DNA of 64,000 nucleotides from Pseudomonas bharatica CSV86 (GCF_000319305.2 NZ_AMWJ02000002.1:744001-808000); one strand, 5' to 3'; numbered from the stretch's first letter, positions 19,887 through 29,054 are shown. The notes: generated by a model from the sequence alone, not told the origin. Numbers and translations are program-made.

Positions 19887-20564
19887 ATGAGCGAACTGCT
19901 ACTGATTGACGATGACCAGGAACTCTGCGAACTGCTCGTCCACTGGCTGGGCCAGGAGGGCTTCCAGGTCCGCGCCTGCCACGACGGCCTGAGCGCACGC
20001 AAGGCCCTGGCCGAACAGGCCCCCGCTGCCGTCGTGCTGGACGTCATGCTGCCCGACGGCAGCGGCCTCGAATTGCTCAAGCAGTTGCGCAGCGAGCACG
20101 CCGAGCTGCCAGTCCTGATGCTGTCTGCCCGCGGCGAGCCGCTGGACCGCATCCTCGGCCTCGAACTCGGCGCCGATGACTACCTGGCCAAGCCCTGCGA
20201 CCCACGGGAACTCACCGCCCGCCTGCGCGCCGTGCTGCGCCGCAGCCATGCCCCGGCGACGCCGACCCAGGTGGAACTCGGCGACCTGAGCTTCAGCCCC
20301 GCCCGTGGCGTGGTCGAGATCGACCAACGCGAGCAGACCCTGACCCTTTCCGAAAGCCGCATCCTCGAAGCCCTGCTGCGCCAGCCCGGCGAGCCGCTGG
20401 ACAAGCAGGAACTGGCCCAGATCGCCCTGGGGCGCAAGCTGACCCTGTACGACCGCAGCCTGGACATGCATGTCAGCAACCTGCGCAAGAAGATCGGCCC
20501 GCATGCCGACGGACGCCCGCGCATCGTCGCCCTGCGCAGCCGGGGCTACTACTACAGCTTGTGA
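19887..20564 (+). CDS. OmpR/PhoB-family response regulator (CpxR-like)
   Basis: 225 aa. The receiver domain has the acidic pair in LLIDDDQEL, phosphoacceptor D52 in VVLDVMLPDG, the conserved S/T region in LMLSARGE and lysine in YLAKPCDPREL. A winged-helix domain follows, ending in DMHVSNLRKKIG and RSRGYYY. The partner kinase is encoded at 21190, beyond a CpxP/Spy-like gene. This RR-periplasmic repressor-kinase order is that of a Cpx-type envelope stress system (compare PA3204-PA3206). Confidence 0.9.
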   Translation: MSELLLIDDDQELCELLVHWLGQEGFQVRACHDGLSARKALAEQAPAAVVLDVMLPDGSGLELLKQLRSEHAELPVLMLSARGEPLDRILGLELGADDYLAKPCDPRELTARLRAVLRRSHAPATPTQVELGDLSFSPARGVVEIDQREQTLTLSESRILEALLRQPGEPLDKQELAQIALGRKLTLYDRSLDMHVSNLRKKIGPHADGRPRIVALRSRGYYYSL

Positions 20565-20593
20565 TGGCTATGTCAGCAGCAAGGCTCGTCCTC

Positions 20594-20609
20594 TTTACCC
20601 AGGCTTTAC
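20594..20609 (-). promoter_or_regulatory. Candidate CpxR box upstream of the CpxP-like gene
   Basis: On the minus strand GTAAA-N6-GTAAA, a direct repeat of the CpxR recognition element. It lies 82 bp upstream of the CpxP-like start and 30 bp after the regulator stop, a sensible place for autoregulation of the periplasmic protein and kinase. Confidence 0.55.
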
Positions 20610-20690
20610 CGTCACCTGACCGCCGCTGACCTTGATCTCCATAAACTGGCCACATCCGGTAACGACCGGCCTTCAGAAAGGAGATACACC

Positions 20691-21128
20691 ATGCGCAAGA
20701 CCCTTATCGCCCTGATGTTCGCTGCCGCCCTGCCGACCGTCGCCATGGCCATGCCGGACGCCGGCCCGGGTCCGGGCCCTGACCACGGCCCACGCTTCAG
20801 CGAACATCACCGCGGTGGCGACCCGCTTGCCAGGCTGGACCTGACCCACGAACAGCGCCAGCAGATCGGCAAGCTGATGGGCCAGGAAATGAAAGACCGC
20901 CGCGACGTCACCCGGAAATACCTGGACAAGCTGCCCGCTGCTGAGCAGAAAGCCATGAAAGACGAGCTCAAGGCCAAGCAGGACAAGACCCAGGCCGATA
21001 TCCGCGCCCTGCTCAAGCCTGAACAGCAAAAGCAGTTCGACGAGATGAAGAAAAAACGTGAGGAACGCCGTGCCGAATGGCAGGAGTTCCAGGCCTGGAA
21101 AGCCGAACATGGCAAAAAGGCCCAATAA
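20691..21128 (+). CDS. CpxP/Spy-family periplasmic protein
   Basis: 145 aa. The signal peptide is MRKTLIALMFAAALPTVAMA. The mature protein is charged and mostly helical, with an LTxxQ-type motif (LDLTHEQRQQIGKLMGQEM) and the second repeat ALLKPEQQKQFDEMKKK. Spy/CpxP proteins are periplasmic chaperones or inhibitors of CpxA-type kinases. AAAGGAGATACACC precedes ATG 20691. A strong intrinsic terminator follows 12 bp after the stop, before the kinase gene. Confidence 0.88.
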   Translation: MRKTLIALMFAAALPTVAMAMPDAGPGPGPDHGPRFSEHHRGGDPLARLDLTHEQRQQIGKLMGQEMKDRRDVTRKYLDKLPAAEQKAMKDELKAKQDKTQADIRALLKPEQQKQFDEMKKKREERRAEWQEFQAWKAEHGKKAQ

Positions 21129-21140
21129 TCCATGAACCCC

Positions 21141-21174
21141 GCCCGGCCTGCGCAAGCAGGCCGGGCTTTTCCTG
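21141..21174 (+). terminator. Intrinsic terminator between CpxP-like gene and kinase
   Basis: GCCCGGCCTG-CGCAAG-CAGGCCGGGC followed by TTTT. The 10-bp G/C stem is perfect. It lies 16 bp before the TTG start of the kinase, so read-through should set kinase levels. Confidence 0.85.
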
Positions 21175-21189
21175 TTCGAGGGACTGCCC

Positions 21190-22524
21190 TTGCGTTCATT
21201 GTTCTGGCGTATCCTGGCCAGCTTCTGGCTGGCCATCGCCCTGGTTGCCGGCCTGTCGATCCTGCTCGGGCACATCCTCAACCAGGACGCCTGGATCCTC
21301 AGCCGCCACCCCGGCCTCAATACCCTGGCGCAGAACTGGACCCAGCGCTACGAAACCCAGGGCCCGGAAGCGGCCCAGCAGTACCTGGAGCAACGCAAGC
21401 GGCGCTACCACATCGACACCCAGGTGCTCAACGAAGCCGGTGACTCGGTGGTGCCCGGCACCTTCCCGCGGCGGGCTGCGGTGTTCGAAGCGCGCCAGGG
21501 CAACGATCATCGTCCCCTGCCCTGGCGCCGCCTGACCGAGGAGTACACCAGCGCCAGCAGCGGCGAAACCTACCTGCTGATCTACCGCATACCGCATCCG
21601 GAGCTTGACGCCTGGCACCGCGACAGCCTGATCTGGCCGTTCAGCGCCCTTGGCATCGCACTGGTGGTCCTGACCCTGTTCAGCCTGCTGGTGACCCTGT
21701 CCATCACCCGCCCGCTCAGCCGCCTGCGCAGCGCGGTGCATGACCTGGGCCAGACCACCTACCAGCAGAACAGCCTGGCCCGCCTGGCCGCGCGCCGGGA
21801 CGAATTCGGCGTGCTGGCCAACGACTTCAACCGCATGGGCTCGCGCTTGCAGAGCCTGATCGGTAGCCAGCGCCAGTTGTTGCGCGACGTTTCCCATGAA
21901 CTGCGCTCGCCCCTGGCCCGCCTGCGTATCGCCCTGGCGCTGGCCGAACGTGCCGAGCCGCAGCAGCGTGATACCTACTGGCCGCGCCTGACCCGCGAAT
22001 GCGACCGCCTGGAGGCCCTGATCAGCGAGATCCTTGTGCTGGCCCGGGTCGATGCCGAGCAGGCACACGCCGAACCGGTGGACATCAATGCGGTGGTCAA
22101 TGGCGTATGCAAGGATGCGCAACTGAGTGCGCCGGAGCAGCTGATCGAACTGCGGGAGACCCCGGGCTTGAGCCTGCACGGCTGGCCGACCCTGGTGGAG
22201 CGGGCGCTGGACAACCTGCTGCGCAATGCACTGCGCTTCAATCCTGAAGGCCAACCGATCGAAGTGACGGCCGGGCGCGACGGTGACAGGATCATGCTCA
22301 GCGTGCGTGATCACGGGCCCGGGGTGGCGGCGGAGCACCTGGAGCAGTTGGGCGAGCCATTCTTCCGCGCGCCGGGGCAGACGGCGGCGGGGCATGGGCT
22401 AGGGCTGGCGATCGCGCGCAAGGCGGCGGAGCGGCATGGCGGGGTGTTGCAACTGGGCAATCATCCGCAGGGTGGGTTTGTGGCTACCCTGGTGCTCCCG
22501 GTCCACGGGAGTGTCAGTGCTTGA
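21190..22524 (+). CDS. Sensor histidine kinase (CpxA-like)
   Basis: 444 aa. It has two membrane segments (about 7-28 and 155-175) around a periplasmic domain, then HAMP, the H-box DVSHELRSPLARLRIAL with the phosphoacceptor histidine, and a HATPase domain (N-box NLLRNALRFN, VRDHGPGV, HGLGLAIARKAAERHGG). It should phosphorylate the regulator encoded at 19887. The start is TTG 21190 (encodes MRSLFWRILASF), with GAGGGAC upstream; no ATG fits the membrane topology. The rare start and the upstream terminator both suggest low expression. Confidence 0.9.
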   Translation: MRSLFWRILASFWLAIALVAGLSILLGHILNQDAWILSRHPGLNTLAQNWTQRYETQGPEAAQQYLEQRKRRYHIDTQVLNEAGDSVVPGTFPRRAAVFEARQGNDHRPLPWRRLTEEYTSASSGETYLLIYRIPHPELDAWHRDSLIWPFSALGIALVVLTLFSLLVTLSITRPLSRLRSAVHDLGQTTYQQNSLARLAARRDEFGVLANDFNRMGSRLQSLIGSQRQLLRDVSHELRSPLARLRIALALAERAEPQQRDTYWPRLTRECDRLEALISEILVLARVDAEQAHAEPVDINAVVNGVCKDAQLSAPEQLIELRETPGLSLHGWPTLVERALDNLLRNALRFNPEGQPIEVTAGRDGDRIMLSVRDHGPGVAAEHLEQLGEPFFRAPGQTAAGHGLGLAIARKAAERHGGVLQLGNHPQGGFVATLVLPVHGSVSA

Positions 22525-22537
22525 TGGGTTGAGGCTG

Positions 22538-22620
22538 ATGGCGCTATCGCTGGCAAGCCAGCTCCCACAGGGTTCTGAGCCAAACCTGTGGGAGCTGGCT
22601 TGCCAGCGATGAGGCCACCA
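22538..22620. repeat. REP doublet 5
   Basis: Common-type inverted arms between the convergent kinase and nitroreductase genes (ATCGCTGGCAAGCCAGCTCC ... GGGAGCTGGCTTGCCAGCGA). Confidence 0.92.
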
Positions 22621-22635
22621 GCCCCACTGGAGATC

Positions 22636-23190
22636 TCAGCCCCAGGCGCTGACGAAATCCTCGGTCTTGAGCACCGGCGCCGTGCGCGGCTCACCGATCG
22701 GCGTGCCCAGGTACAGGAAGCCGATCAGTTCCTCTCCCGCTTCCAGCCCCAGCCCCTTGGCGACATGCGCCGAATAGGCCAGCTCGCCGGTGCGCCATAC
22801 TGCGCCGATACCCTGGGCATGGGCTGCCAGCAGGATCCCATGGGCCGCGCAGCCCGCCGCCAGTACCTGCTCCGACACCGGCACCTTGGGGTGTTCGCGG
22901 GTCCGGGCAATCACCAGCACCAGCAAGGGGGCGCGCAGCGGCATGGCCCGGGCCTTGTCCAGCGCGGCCTGTTCGGCATCGCCCTTCTGCGCTACCGCTT
23001 CGGCGAACAGCTCGCCCAGACGGTTGCGCCCTTCCCCTTCGACGGTGATGAAGCGCCATGGCCGCAATTGCCCGTGGTCCGGCGCACGCAAGGCCGCCTG
23101 GAACAGCCCCTCGCGCTGCGCCGCATTGGGCGCGGGTTCGGTCAGGCGCGGAACGGAAACACGGTTGAGCAAAGCGTCGAGAGCCTCCAT
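22636..23190 (-). CDS. YdjA-like NAD(P)H nitroreductase
   Basis: 184 aa FMN-binding nitroreductase of the small YdjA type. Motifs: the FMN phosphate contact RVSVPRLTEPAP, the APDHGQLRPWRFITVEG segment, AAGCAAHGILLAAHAQGIGAVWRTGEL and the C-terminal FLYLGTPIGEP. It should reduce nitro or quinone-like substrates with NAD(P)H, forming a dimer in the cytosol. The start is ATG 23188-23190. It is convergent with the kinase gene and divergent from trkH. Confidence 0.9.
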   Translation of the reverse strand: MEALDALLNRVSVPRLTEPAPNAAQREGLFQAALRAPDHGQLRPWRFITVEGEGRNRLGELFAEAVAQKGDAEQAALDKARAMPLRAPLLVLVIARTREHPKVPVSEQVLAAGCAAHGILLAAHAQGIGAVWRTGELAYSAHVAKGLGLEAGEELIGFLYLGTPIGEPRTAPVLKTEDFVSAWG

Positions 23191-23318
23191 CGGCTACCCT
23201 CCAGTGGAAAAATGAGCGGCCATTCTAGGGTGCTCTTAGGCAAAGCGCACAGCGCCGTTTACTTAAAAGGGGCCGCAGGTAGAATGGCGCCCTTCCGTTT
23301 CGAGTCAGGGCTGAGTAC

Positions 23319-24776
23319 ATGGTGGCGTTGCCGACCTTAAGGATCATCGGTTTCATTATCGGCATCTTCCTGATCACCCTGGCGATCAGCATGACGGTCC
23401 CCATGGCCACGCTGATCATCTTCGAGCGCACCGGCGACATGCCGTCGTTCCTGTGGTCGAGCCTGATCACCTTCGTCGCCGGCCTGGCCCTGGTCCTGCC
23501 GGGGCGCCCGGAGCACGTGCACCTGCGCCCGCGGGACATGTACCTGCTGACCGTCAGCAGCTGGCTGGTGGTGTGCATCTTCGCCGCCCTGCCGTTCCTG
23601 CTGACCCAGCACATCAGCTACACCGACGCCTTCTTCGAGAGCATGTCGGGGATCACCGCCACCGGCTCCACGGTGCTCAGCGGCCTGGACAATATGTCGC
23701 CCGGCATCCTCATGTGGCGCTCGCTACTGCACTGGCTCGGCGGCATCGGCTTCATCGGCATGGCGGTAGCGATCCTGCCGCTGCTGCGCATCGGTGGCAT
23801 GCGCCTGTTCCAGACCGAATCCTCGGACCGCTCGGAAAAGGTCATGCCGCGCTCGCACATGGTGGCCAAGTACATCGTGCTGGTGTACGTCGGCATTACC
23901 ATCTTCGGCAGCCTGGCCTTCTGGTGGGCGGGAATGAGCCCGTTCGATGCGATCAACCATGCCATGTCGGCGATCTCGACCGGCGGTTTCTCCACCTCGG
24001 ACATGTCCCTGGCGAAATGGGACCAGCCGGCGGTGCACTGGGTCGCGGTGGTGGTGATGATCTCCGGCAGCGTGCCCTTCACCCTGTACGTCGCCACCCT
24101 GCGCGGCAACCGCAGGGCGCTGATCCGCGACCAGCAGGTCCAGGGCCTGCTGCTCCTGCTGGTAGTGACCTGGATCGTGCTCGGCACCTGGTACTGGGCG
24201 ACCACCAAGCTGCACTGGCTGGATGCCTTCCGCCATGTCGCCCTGAACGTCACCTCGGTCGTCACCACCACCGGTTTCGCCTTGGGCGACTACAGCCTGT
24301 GGGGCAACTTCTCGCTGATGCTGTTCTTCTACCTGGGCTTCATCGGCGGCTGCTCGGGATCCACTGCCGGGGGCATCAAGATCTTCCGCTTCCAGGTCGC
24401 GTATATCCTGCTCAAGGCTTCGCTCAACCAGCTGATCCACCCGCGCGCGGTGATCAAGCAGAAATACAACGGTCACCGCCTCGATGAAGAAATCGTGCGC
24501 TCGATCCTGACCTTCTCGTTCTTCTTCGCCATCACCATCTGCGTGATCGCCCTGCTCCTGTCGCTGCTCGGCGTCGACTGGATGACTGCCTTGACCGGCG
24601 CGGCGAGCACCGTATCCGGCGTTGGCCCGGGGCTGGGCGAGACCATCGGCCCGGCGGGCAACTTCGCCACCTTGCCGGACGCGGCCAAGTGGATCCTGGC
24701 GGGCGGCATGCTGCTTGGCCGCCTGGAGATCATTACCGTATTTGTTCTCTGTATGCCGGCGTTCTGGCGGCACTGA
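23319..24776 (+). CDS. trkH: TrkH-family potassium uptake protein
   Basis: 485 aa membrane protein with four pore repeats. Filter segments are visible as SGITATGSTVLSGL, SAISTGGFSTSDM, TSVVTTTGFALGDYS and AASTVSGVGPGLG, each with the key glycine. It forms the K+ channel of the Trk system, gated by TrkA (not in the window). The start is ATG 23319. Its last 44 bp overlap the 3' end of the convergent AraC gene. Confidence 0.93.
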   Translation: MVALPTLRIIGFIIGIFLITLAISMTVPMATLIIFERTGDMPSFLWSSLITFVAGLALVLPGRPEHVHLRPRDMYLLTVSSWLVVCIFAALPFLLTQHISYTDAFFESMSGITATGSTVLSGLDNMSPGILMWRSLLHWLGGIGFIGMAVAILPLLRIGGMRLFQTESSDRSEKVMPRSHMVAKYIVLVYVGITIFGSLAFWWAGMSPFDAINHAMSAISTGGFSTSDMSLAKWDQPAVHWVAVVVMISGSVPFTLYVATLRGNRRALIRDQQVQGLLLLLVVTWIVLGTWYWATTKLHWLDAFRHVALNVTSVVTTTGFALGDYSLWGNFSLMLFFYLGFIGGCSGSTAGGIKIFRFQVAYILLKASLNQLIHPRAVIKQKYNGHRLDEEIVRSILTFSFFFAITICVIALLLSLLGVDWMTALTGAASTVSGVGPGLGETIGPAGNFATLPDAAKWILAGGMLLGRLEIITVFVLCMPAFWRH

Positions 24777-25812
24777 CAGCGTCCGCTTCCGCGTCGTCGT
24801 GGCTCAGGCCATGGCGACGGGCGCGATACTCGCCGGGAGTGAGGCCGAACCAGCGACGAAATGCGCGGAAGAAGTTGCTCGGGTCGGCGAAGCCCAGCAG
24901 ATAGGCGGTTTCCAGCAAGGTCATGCCCGGCTGGGAGAGGTACTGCTCGGCCAGTTCGCGGCGGGTGTCGTCGAGCAGCGCCTGGAAGCTGGTGCCCTCT
25001 TCCTGCAAGCGTCGCTGCAAGGTGCGCTGGGACAGGTGCAGCGCCTGGGCCACCAGCTCGCGCTTGGGCTCGCCCTGGGGCAATACGCGACACAGCACCT
25101 GCCGCGCCTGGTGGGTCACCCGGCTTTCCGAGAAACGCGCCAGATACTCCCCGGCAAACCGGTCGTGCAACACCGCCATTGCCTCGTTGGCGGTAGGCAA
25201 CGGGGATTGCAGGTCGGACGGCTCGAAGATCAGCGCATCGTAGGGTGCGTTGAACACCAGCGGCGAGTGGAAAGCGATACGATAGGGCTCGATATCCTCG
25301 GGCTGCGGGCCCTGGATCAGCACCCGGCGCGGCTGGATGGTACGCCCGCTGAGCCAGCTGCACAGGGCCAGCGCGCAGGCAAGGGATGCTTCGGAACTGT
25401 GCCGGGTCGGTGGCAGGTGATCACCATGCACGGTGAGAATCAGGGCATGCCCCTCCGGGCCGAGCTGCAGGCTCAGGTCGGAGCTCTCGGCGATGATCCG
25501 CTGGTAGCGCACCAGGCGCTCGAAGCCTTCGGCCAGGGTGCGGCTGGACATCAGCGCATAACCCACCACATGGAAGGATGCCGGACGCACCACCCTGGCC
25601 ATGTTCAGGCCGATGGCGCGGTTGCCGGAAAGCTCCTCGGCGAGCAGCCAGAGGCGGGTCATGGAGTCCTGGGTGAAGCGCGCATCCGGGTCGCTCAGCG
25701 CGGCAAAGTCCAGGCCAAGCTTGTGGAACAGGGCCGGGCAGTCCAGCCCTTCGAGCTCGAGAGCCTTGACAATACCCGAGGCCCAGCTTGCTGAGGTGGT
25801 TCGCTCGTTCAT
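24733..25812 (-). CDS. AraC-family regulator with arabinose-binding-like N-domain
   Basis: 359 aa. The N-terminal two-thirds is the PF12625-type ligand domain common in Pseudomonas regulators such as OruR. The C-terminal AraC domain has two helix-turn-helices (ALHLSQRTLQRRLQEEGTSF and LLETAYLLGFADPSNFFRAF). The start is ATG 25810-25812 (MNERTTSASWASG). The last 14 or so residues overlap trkH, so the true end may be affected by an undetected indel. Inducer and targets are unknown. Confidence 0.85.
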   Translation of the reverse strand: MNERTTSASWASGIVKALELEGLDCPALFHKLGLDFAALSDPDARFTQDSMTRLWLLAEELSGNRAIGLNMARVVRPASFHVVGYALMSSRTLAEGFERLVRYQRIIAESSDLSLQLGPEGHALILTVHGDHLPPTRHSSEASLACALALCSWLSGRTIQPRRVLIQGPQPEDIEPYRIAFHSPLVFNAPYDALIFEPSDLQSPLPTANEAMAVLHDRFAGEYLARFSESRVTHQARQVLCRVLPQGEPKRELVAQALHLSQRTLQRRLQEEGTSFQALLDDTRRELAEQYLSQPGMTLLETAYLLGFADPSNFFRAFRRWFGLTPGEYRARRHGLSHDDAEADAVSAARTPAYREQIR

Positions 25813-25957
25813 TGGCTGGCTCTGGTTTGGGATAAGACGCAAGGATACTAAAGTGGCGCTTATTGTCACTTGCCGATACAGCAATTGACTCTAGACTGGG
25901 TTCAGGCTCCACGCCGTACCCGTTGAAAATCTACAAGAACAAGGAGGCATCAGCCCC

Positions 25958-26268
25958 GTGGAAAGCCCCCGCCGATTCGACAATTTCGCGCAGTTCTACC
26001 CTACTACCTGAACGAACACGCCAACCCCGCCTGCCGTCGCCTGCACTTCATCGGTACCACACTGGTCATCGCCCTGCTTGCCTACACGATCGGCAGCGGC
26101 ACCTGGTTACTGCTGCTGGCAGTGCCGTTCGCCGGGTACGGCTTCGCCTGGATCGGGCACTTCTTCTTCGAAAAGAACCGGCCGGCGACCTTTCAGCATC
26201 CGTTCTATAGCCTGCTGGGGGATTTCGTGATGTATCGGGACATGTTGCGCGGGAAAGTGAGTTTTTGA
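25958..26268 (+). CDS. DUF962 (Mpo1-like) membrane protein, frameshifted
   Basis: GTG 25958 with AAGGAGG nine bases upstream starts ESPRRFDNFAQFYP; one base is then missing in the C run at 25999-26001. Restored, the protein is 103 aa: YYLNEHANPACRRLHFIG contains the conserved DUF962/Mpo1 histidine, followed by two hydrophobic hairpins and the ending FYSLLGDFVMYRDMLRGKVS. Fungal Mpo1 is an iron-dependent dioxygenase of fatty-acid alpha-oxidation; the bacterial role is not settled. As read, translation stops after 17 codons. A sequence error is more likely than a real lesion. Confidence 0.8.
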
Positions 26269-26297
26269 GGCTGGTTCAGGAATTTGCTTTGCTCTTC

Positions 26298-26374
26298 AGG
26301 GCCTCATCGCTGGCAAGCCAGCTCCCACAGGGATCGCGTAACCTGTGGGAGCTGGCTTGCCAGCGATGAGGCCC
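26298..26374. repeat. REP doublet 6
   Basis: Perfect-looking common-type palindrome AGGGCCTCATCGCTGGCAAG ... GCCAGCGATGAGGCCCT between convergent genes. Confidence 0.93.
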
Positions 26375-26375
26375 T

Positions 26376-27197
26376 TCAGCCTTGCACGGATTCGGCCACC
26401 CTGGCGGCTTCTTCCTCTGCCATCCGTGCCTGATCCTCGGCCAGCCGATACAACTCGATGGTCCCGTCCCAGTGCTCGATCAGCGCCGTGCACGATTCCA
26501 CCCAGTCCCCGCAATTGAGGTAGTCCACCTCCCCCACCTTACGGATCTCGGCATGGTGGATATGCCCGCAGACCACGCCGTGGAAGCCCTGCTTCACGCA
26601 TTCATGGGCGATGGCTTCTTCGAAATCGCTGATGAAGTTCACCGCCGTCTTGACCTTGTGCTTCAGGTACGCCGACAGCGACCAATAGCCATAGCCGTAG
26701 CGCGCCCGCCAATGATTGAGCCAACGATTCAGGGTCAGGGTGAATTCGTAGGCCGAATCACCGAGGAACGCCAGCCAGCGGTGGTAGCGGGTGATCACGT
26801 CGAACTGGTCGCCATGGATCACCAACAGGCGGCGCCCATCGGCTGTCAGATGCTCGGCCTGGTCCACCAGGTGGATATTGCCGAGGATCAGCCTGGAGTA
26901 GCGACGCAGGAACTCGTCATGGTTGCCGGTGACATAGATCACCTCGGTGCCGCGCTTGCTCATGGTCAGCAACCGGCGGATCACATTGGTATGTGCCTGC
27001 GGCCAGTACATACCGCCGCGCAGTTTCCAGCCATCGATGATATCGCCGACCAGGTAGATGCGGTCGGCGTGGTAGCGCTTGAGAAACTGCGACAGGTGCT
27101 CGGCCTGGCAATCCCGCGTGCCCAGGTGCACGTCGGAAATCCACAGGGTGCGGACACGCCGCTTGCGCGTGGGCTTGAGAAACGCGGCACTGTTCAT
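26376..27197 (-). CDS. LpxH-like metallophosphoesterase (UDP-2,3-diacylglucosamine diphosphatase family)
   Basis: 273 aa. Calcineurin-fold metal motifs in order: WISDVHLG, LVGDIIDGW, VTGNHDEF, VIHGDQFD and VCGHIHHAE. The YSLSAYLKHKVKTAVNFI segment is typical of a Pseudomonas LpxH paralog group. True LpxH cleaves UDP-diacylglucosamine in lipid A synthesis; this member is longer and stands outside lipid A genes, so the substrate is open. Start ATG 27195-27197; a far longer frame upstream overlaps the AraC gene and is rejected. Confidence 0.88.
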   Translation of the reverse strand: MNSAAFLKPTRKRRVRTLWISDVHLGTRDCQAEHLSQFLKRYHADRIYLVGDIIDGWKLRGGMYWPQAHTNVIRRLLTMSKRGTEVIYVTGNHDEFLRRYSRLILGNIHLVDQAEHLTADGRRLLVIHGDQFDVITRYHRWLAFLGDSAYEFTLTLNRWLNHWRARYGYGYWSLSAYLKHKVKTAVNFISDFEEAIAHECVKQGFHGVVCGHIHHAEIRKVGEVDYLNCGDWVESCTALIEHWDGTIELYRLAEDQARMAEEEAARVAESVQG

Positions 27198-27329
27198 GGG
27201 CGAGGCTCCGGCTGACTTTGGTCGACCTTGCCAGCCAGCGGTTAATCCGACATGACAGCCATGCGGCAGTCCCATGACAGCTGCCGGGGCGTACAATGGC
27301 AGCTTTCGCCCAGCCGGACACCACGCCAG

Positions 27330-28094
27330 ATGAGCAACGGCCCGATTCTTTCCCTGCGCCATTACCGCGACGACCTGATCGCCCACGCCCACGACCACCC
27401 GCAACTGGTGTTCGGCCTCGGCGGTCGCCTGGATTTCGAAGTGGACGGCCGTGGCGGACGGGTCGAGCGCCAGGACCTGATGGTGATTCCCGCAGGTGCC
27501 CACCACACCTGCGGCAGCCCTGTCGGCAGCCATTGCCTGGTGCTGGATGTACCGGCGGAAAACTGGCTGGCGCAGAGCCTCGGCGAGCGCAGCAGCGACT
27601 GCCTGCGCCTGCTGGACCGTCCTGGCCCGCTGCTGCTGGACAACCGCCAGCAACAGTTGGTGGACTGGCTGGCCCACGGTCCGATGGACGATCCACTGAT
27701 CGCTCGCCAGGGCGCGGTACTGCTGCTGGCCAGCCTGAATCCGGGCAACAGCCCGCTGCCGCCGTCGCGGGAGCTGCCCTACGCGTCCTTCGACGCGCAT
27801 ATCGAGCAATACGCCGCCTATCCCCTGCAAGTCGCCGACCTGGCCCGTCTCGCCGGCCTGTCCAGCGCCCGCCTGCATGCGCGGCTCATGGCCGAACGCG
27901 GGATCACGCCGATGGAGTACATCCGCCAGCGCCGTTTGCTGCGCGGCCGCCAGTTGCTGCAAGGCAGCAGCCTGCCCATCGGCGAGATCGCCAGCCGGGT
28001 CGGCTACAGTTCCCAAAGCGCCTTCGCCGCCGCCATGCTCAAGGCCTTCGGTCGCAGCCCCGGCGCATTGCGCCGCGAGTCCGGCGACAACTGA
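27330..28094 (+). CDS. AraC-family regulator with cupin sensor domain
   Basis: 254 aa. A cupin N-domain (AHAHDHPQLVFGLGGRLDFE with metal-type histidines, and VIPAGAHHTC) precedes an AraC helix-turn-helix pair (ADLARLAGLSSARLHARLMA and IGEIASRVGYSSQSAFAAAM). The start is ATG 27330. It lies 78 bp ahead of the EamA transporter gene in the same direction, so it may control that exporter; other AraC-EamA pairs exist in pseudomonads. Confidence 0.88.
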   Translation: MSNGPILSLRHYRDDLIAHAHDHPQLVFGLGGRLDFEVDGRGGRVERQDLMVIPAGAHHTCGSPVGSHCLVLDVPAENWLAQSLGERSSDCLRLLDRPGPLLLDNRQQQLVDWLAHGPMDDPLIARQGAVLLLASLNPGNSPLPPSRELPYASFDAHIEQYAAYPLQVADLARLAGLSSARLHARLMAERGITPMEYIRQRRLLRGRQLLQGSSLPIGEIASRVGYSSQSAFAAAMLKAFGRSPGALRRESGDN

Positions 28095-28172
28095 CGCGAG
28101 TCCGGCGACAGACAGCCCCGCTGTCGGCGCCGTAGACTGGCTGTGTCGATACCGGACCCCGCAAGGACTTCC

Positions 28173-29054
28173 ATGAACCACCGCACTGCCCTCGGCGCCC
28201 TGCATATCGGCGCGCTGTTCTTTGGCCTGACCGGCGTTTTCGGCAAGCTGGCCAGCGCCTCGCCGTCGATCATCGTCTTCGGTCGCGCCGCCTTTGCGGT
28301 ACTCGCCCTGGGCCTGTTCGCCCGCCTCGCCGGGCCGGGCTGGAAAGCGCTGCAAGCACAAGACTGGCGTCGCCTCGGGCTGGGCGGCGTGTTGCTGGCC
28401 GGACATTGGGTGAGCTTCTTCATTTCGGTGAAAGTCGGCGGCGTGGCCATCGCCACCCTCGGCTTCGCCAGCTTCCCGGCCTTTACCGTGATCCTCGAAG
28501 GGCTGCTGTTCCGCGAGCGGATCCGCGGCAACGAGTTGCTGCTAGTGGCGCTGGTGACCGTCGGCCTGATCCTGGTAACACCGGAGTTCAACCTGGCCAG
28601 CAAGGCCACCGGCGGCCTGCTCTGGTCGCTGCTGTCCGGCCTGCTGTTCTCACTGCTGTCGCTGACCAACCGTGCCGGCTCCGGGCGGATTCCTGCAGTG
28701 CAGGCGGCGATGTGCCAGAACCTGGTGGTTGCCCTGTGCCTGCTGCCTTTCGCCGCGCCGGGCCTGGGCGCGGTGCCGGCGCTGGACTGGCTGTGGATCG
28801 GCCTGCTCGGGGTGTTCTGCACCGGCGTCGCCCATAGCCTGTTCGTCGCTGCCCTCGGCGTGATCAAGGCGCGCACCGCCGCCGTGGTGTTCGCCATGGA
28901 GCCGATCTACGGCATCGCCGTGGCCTGGATGCTGTTCGCCGAAACGCCCACGCCGCGCATGCTGCTGGGCGGCGTGCTGATCATCTTCGCCATCGTCGTT
29001 TCCAGCCGACTGGCGGCCAGTGGCGGATCAACAAAGGTGGCTGCGGAGCATTAG
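28173..29054 (+). CDS. EamA/DMT-family transporter
   Basis: 293 aa with ten predicted membrane segments in two EamA repeats (SPSIIVFGRAAFAVLALGLF in the first; RTAAVVFAMEPIYGIAVAWM in the second). Such carriers usually export metabolites or amino acids. The start is ATG 28173; a short upstream extension is not needed. It probably forms a unit with the AraC gene upstream. Its stop overlaps the convergent SelW-like gene by four bases. Confidence 0.9.
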   Translation: MNHRTALGALHIGALFFGLTGVFGKLASASPSIIVFGRAAFAVLALGLFARLAGPGWKALQAQDWRRLGLGGVLLAGHWVSFFISVKVGGVAIATLGFASFPAFTVILEGLLFRERIRGNELLLVALVTVGLILVTPEFNLASKATGGLLWSLLSGLLFSLLSLTNRAGSGRIPAVQAAMCQNLVVALCLLPFAAPGLGAVPALDWLWIGLLGVFCTGVAHSLFVAALGVIKARTAAVVFAMEPIYGIAVAWMLFAETPTPRMLLGGVLIIFAIVVSSRLAASGGSTKVAAEH

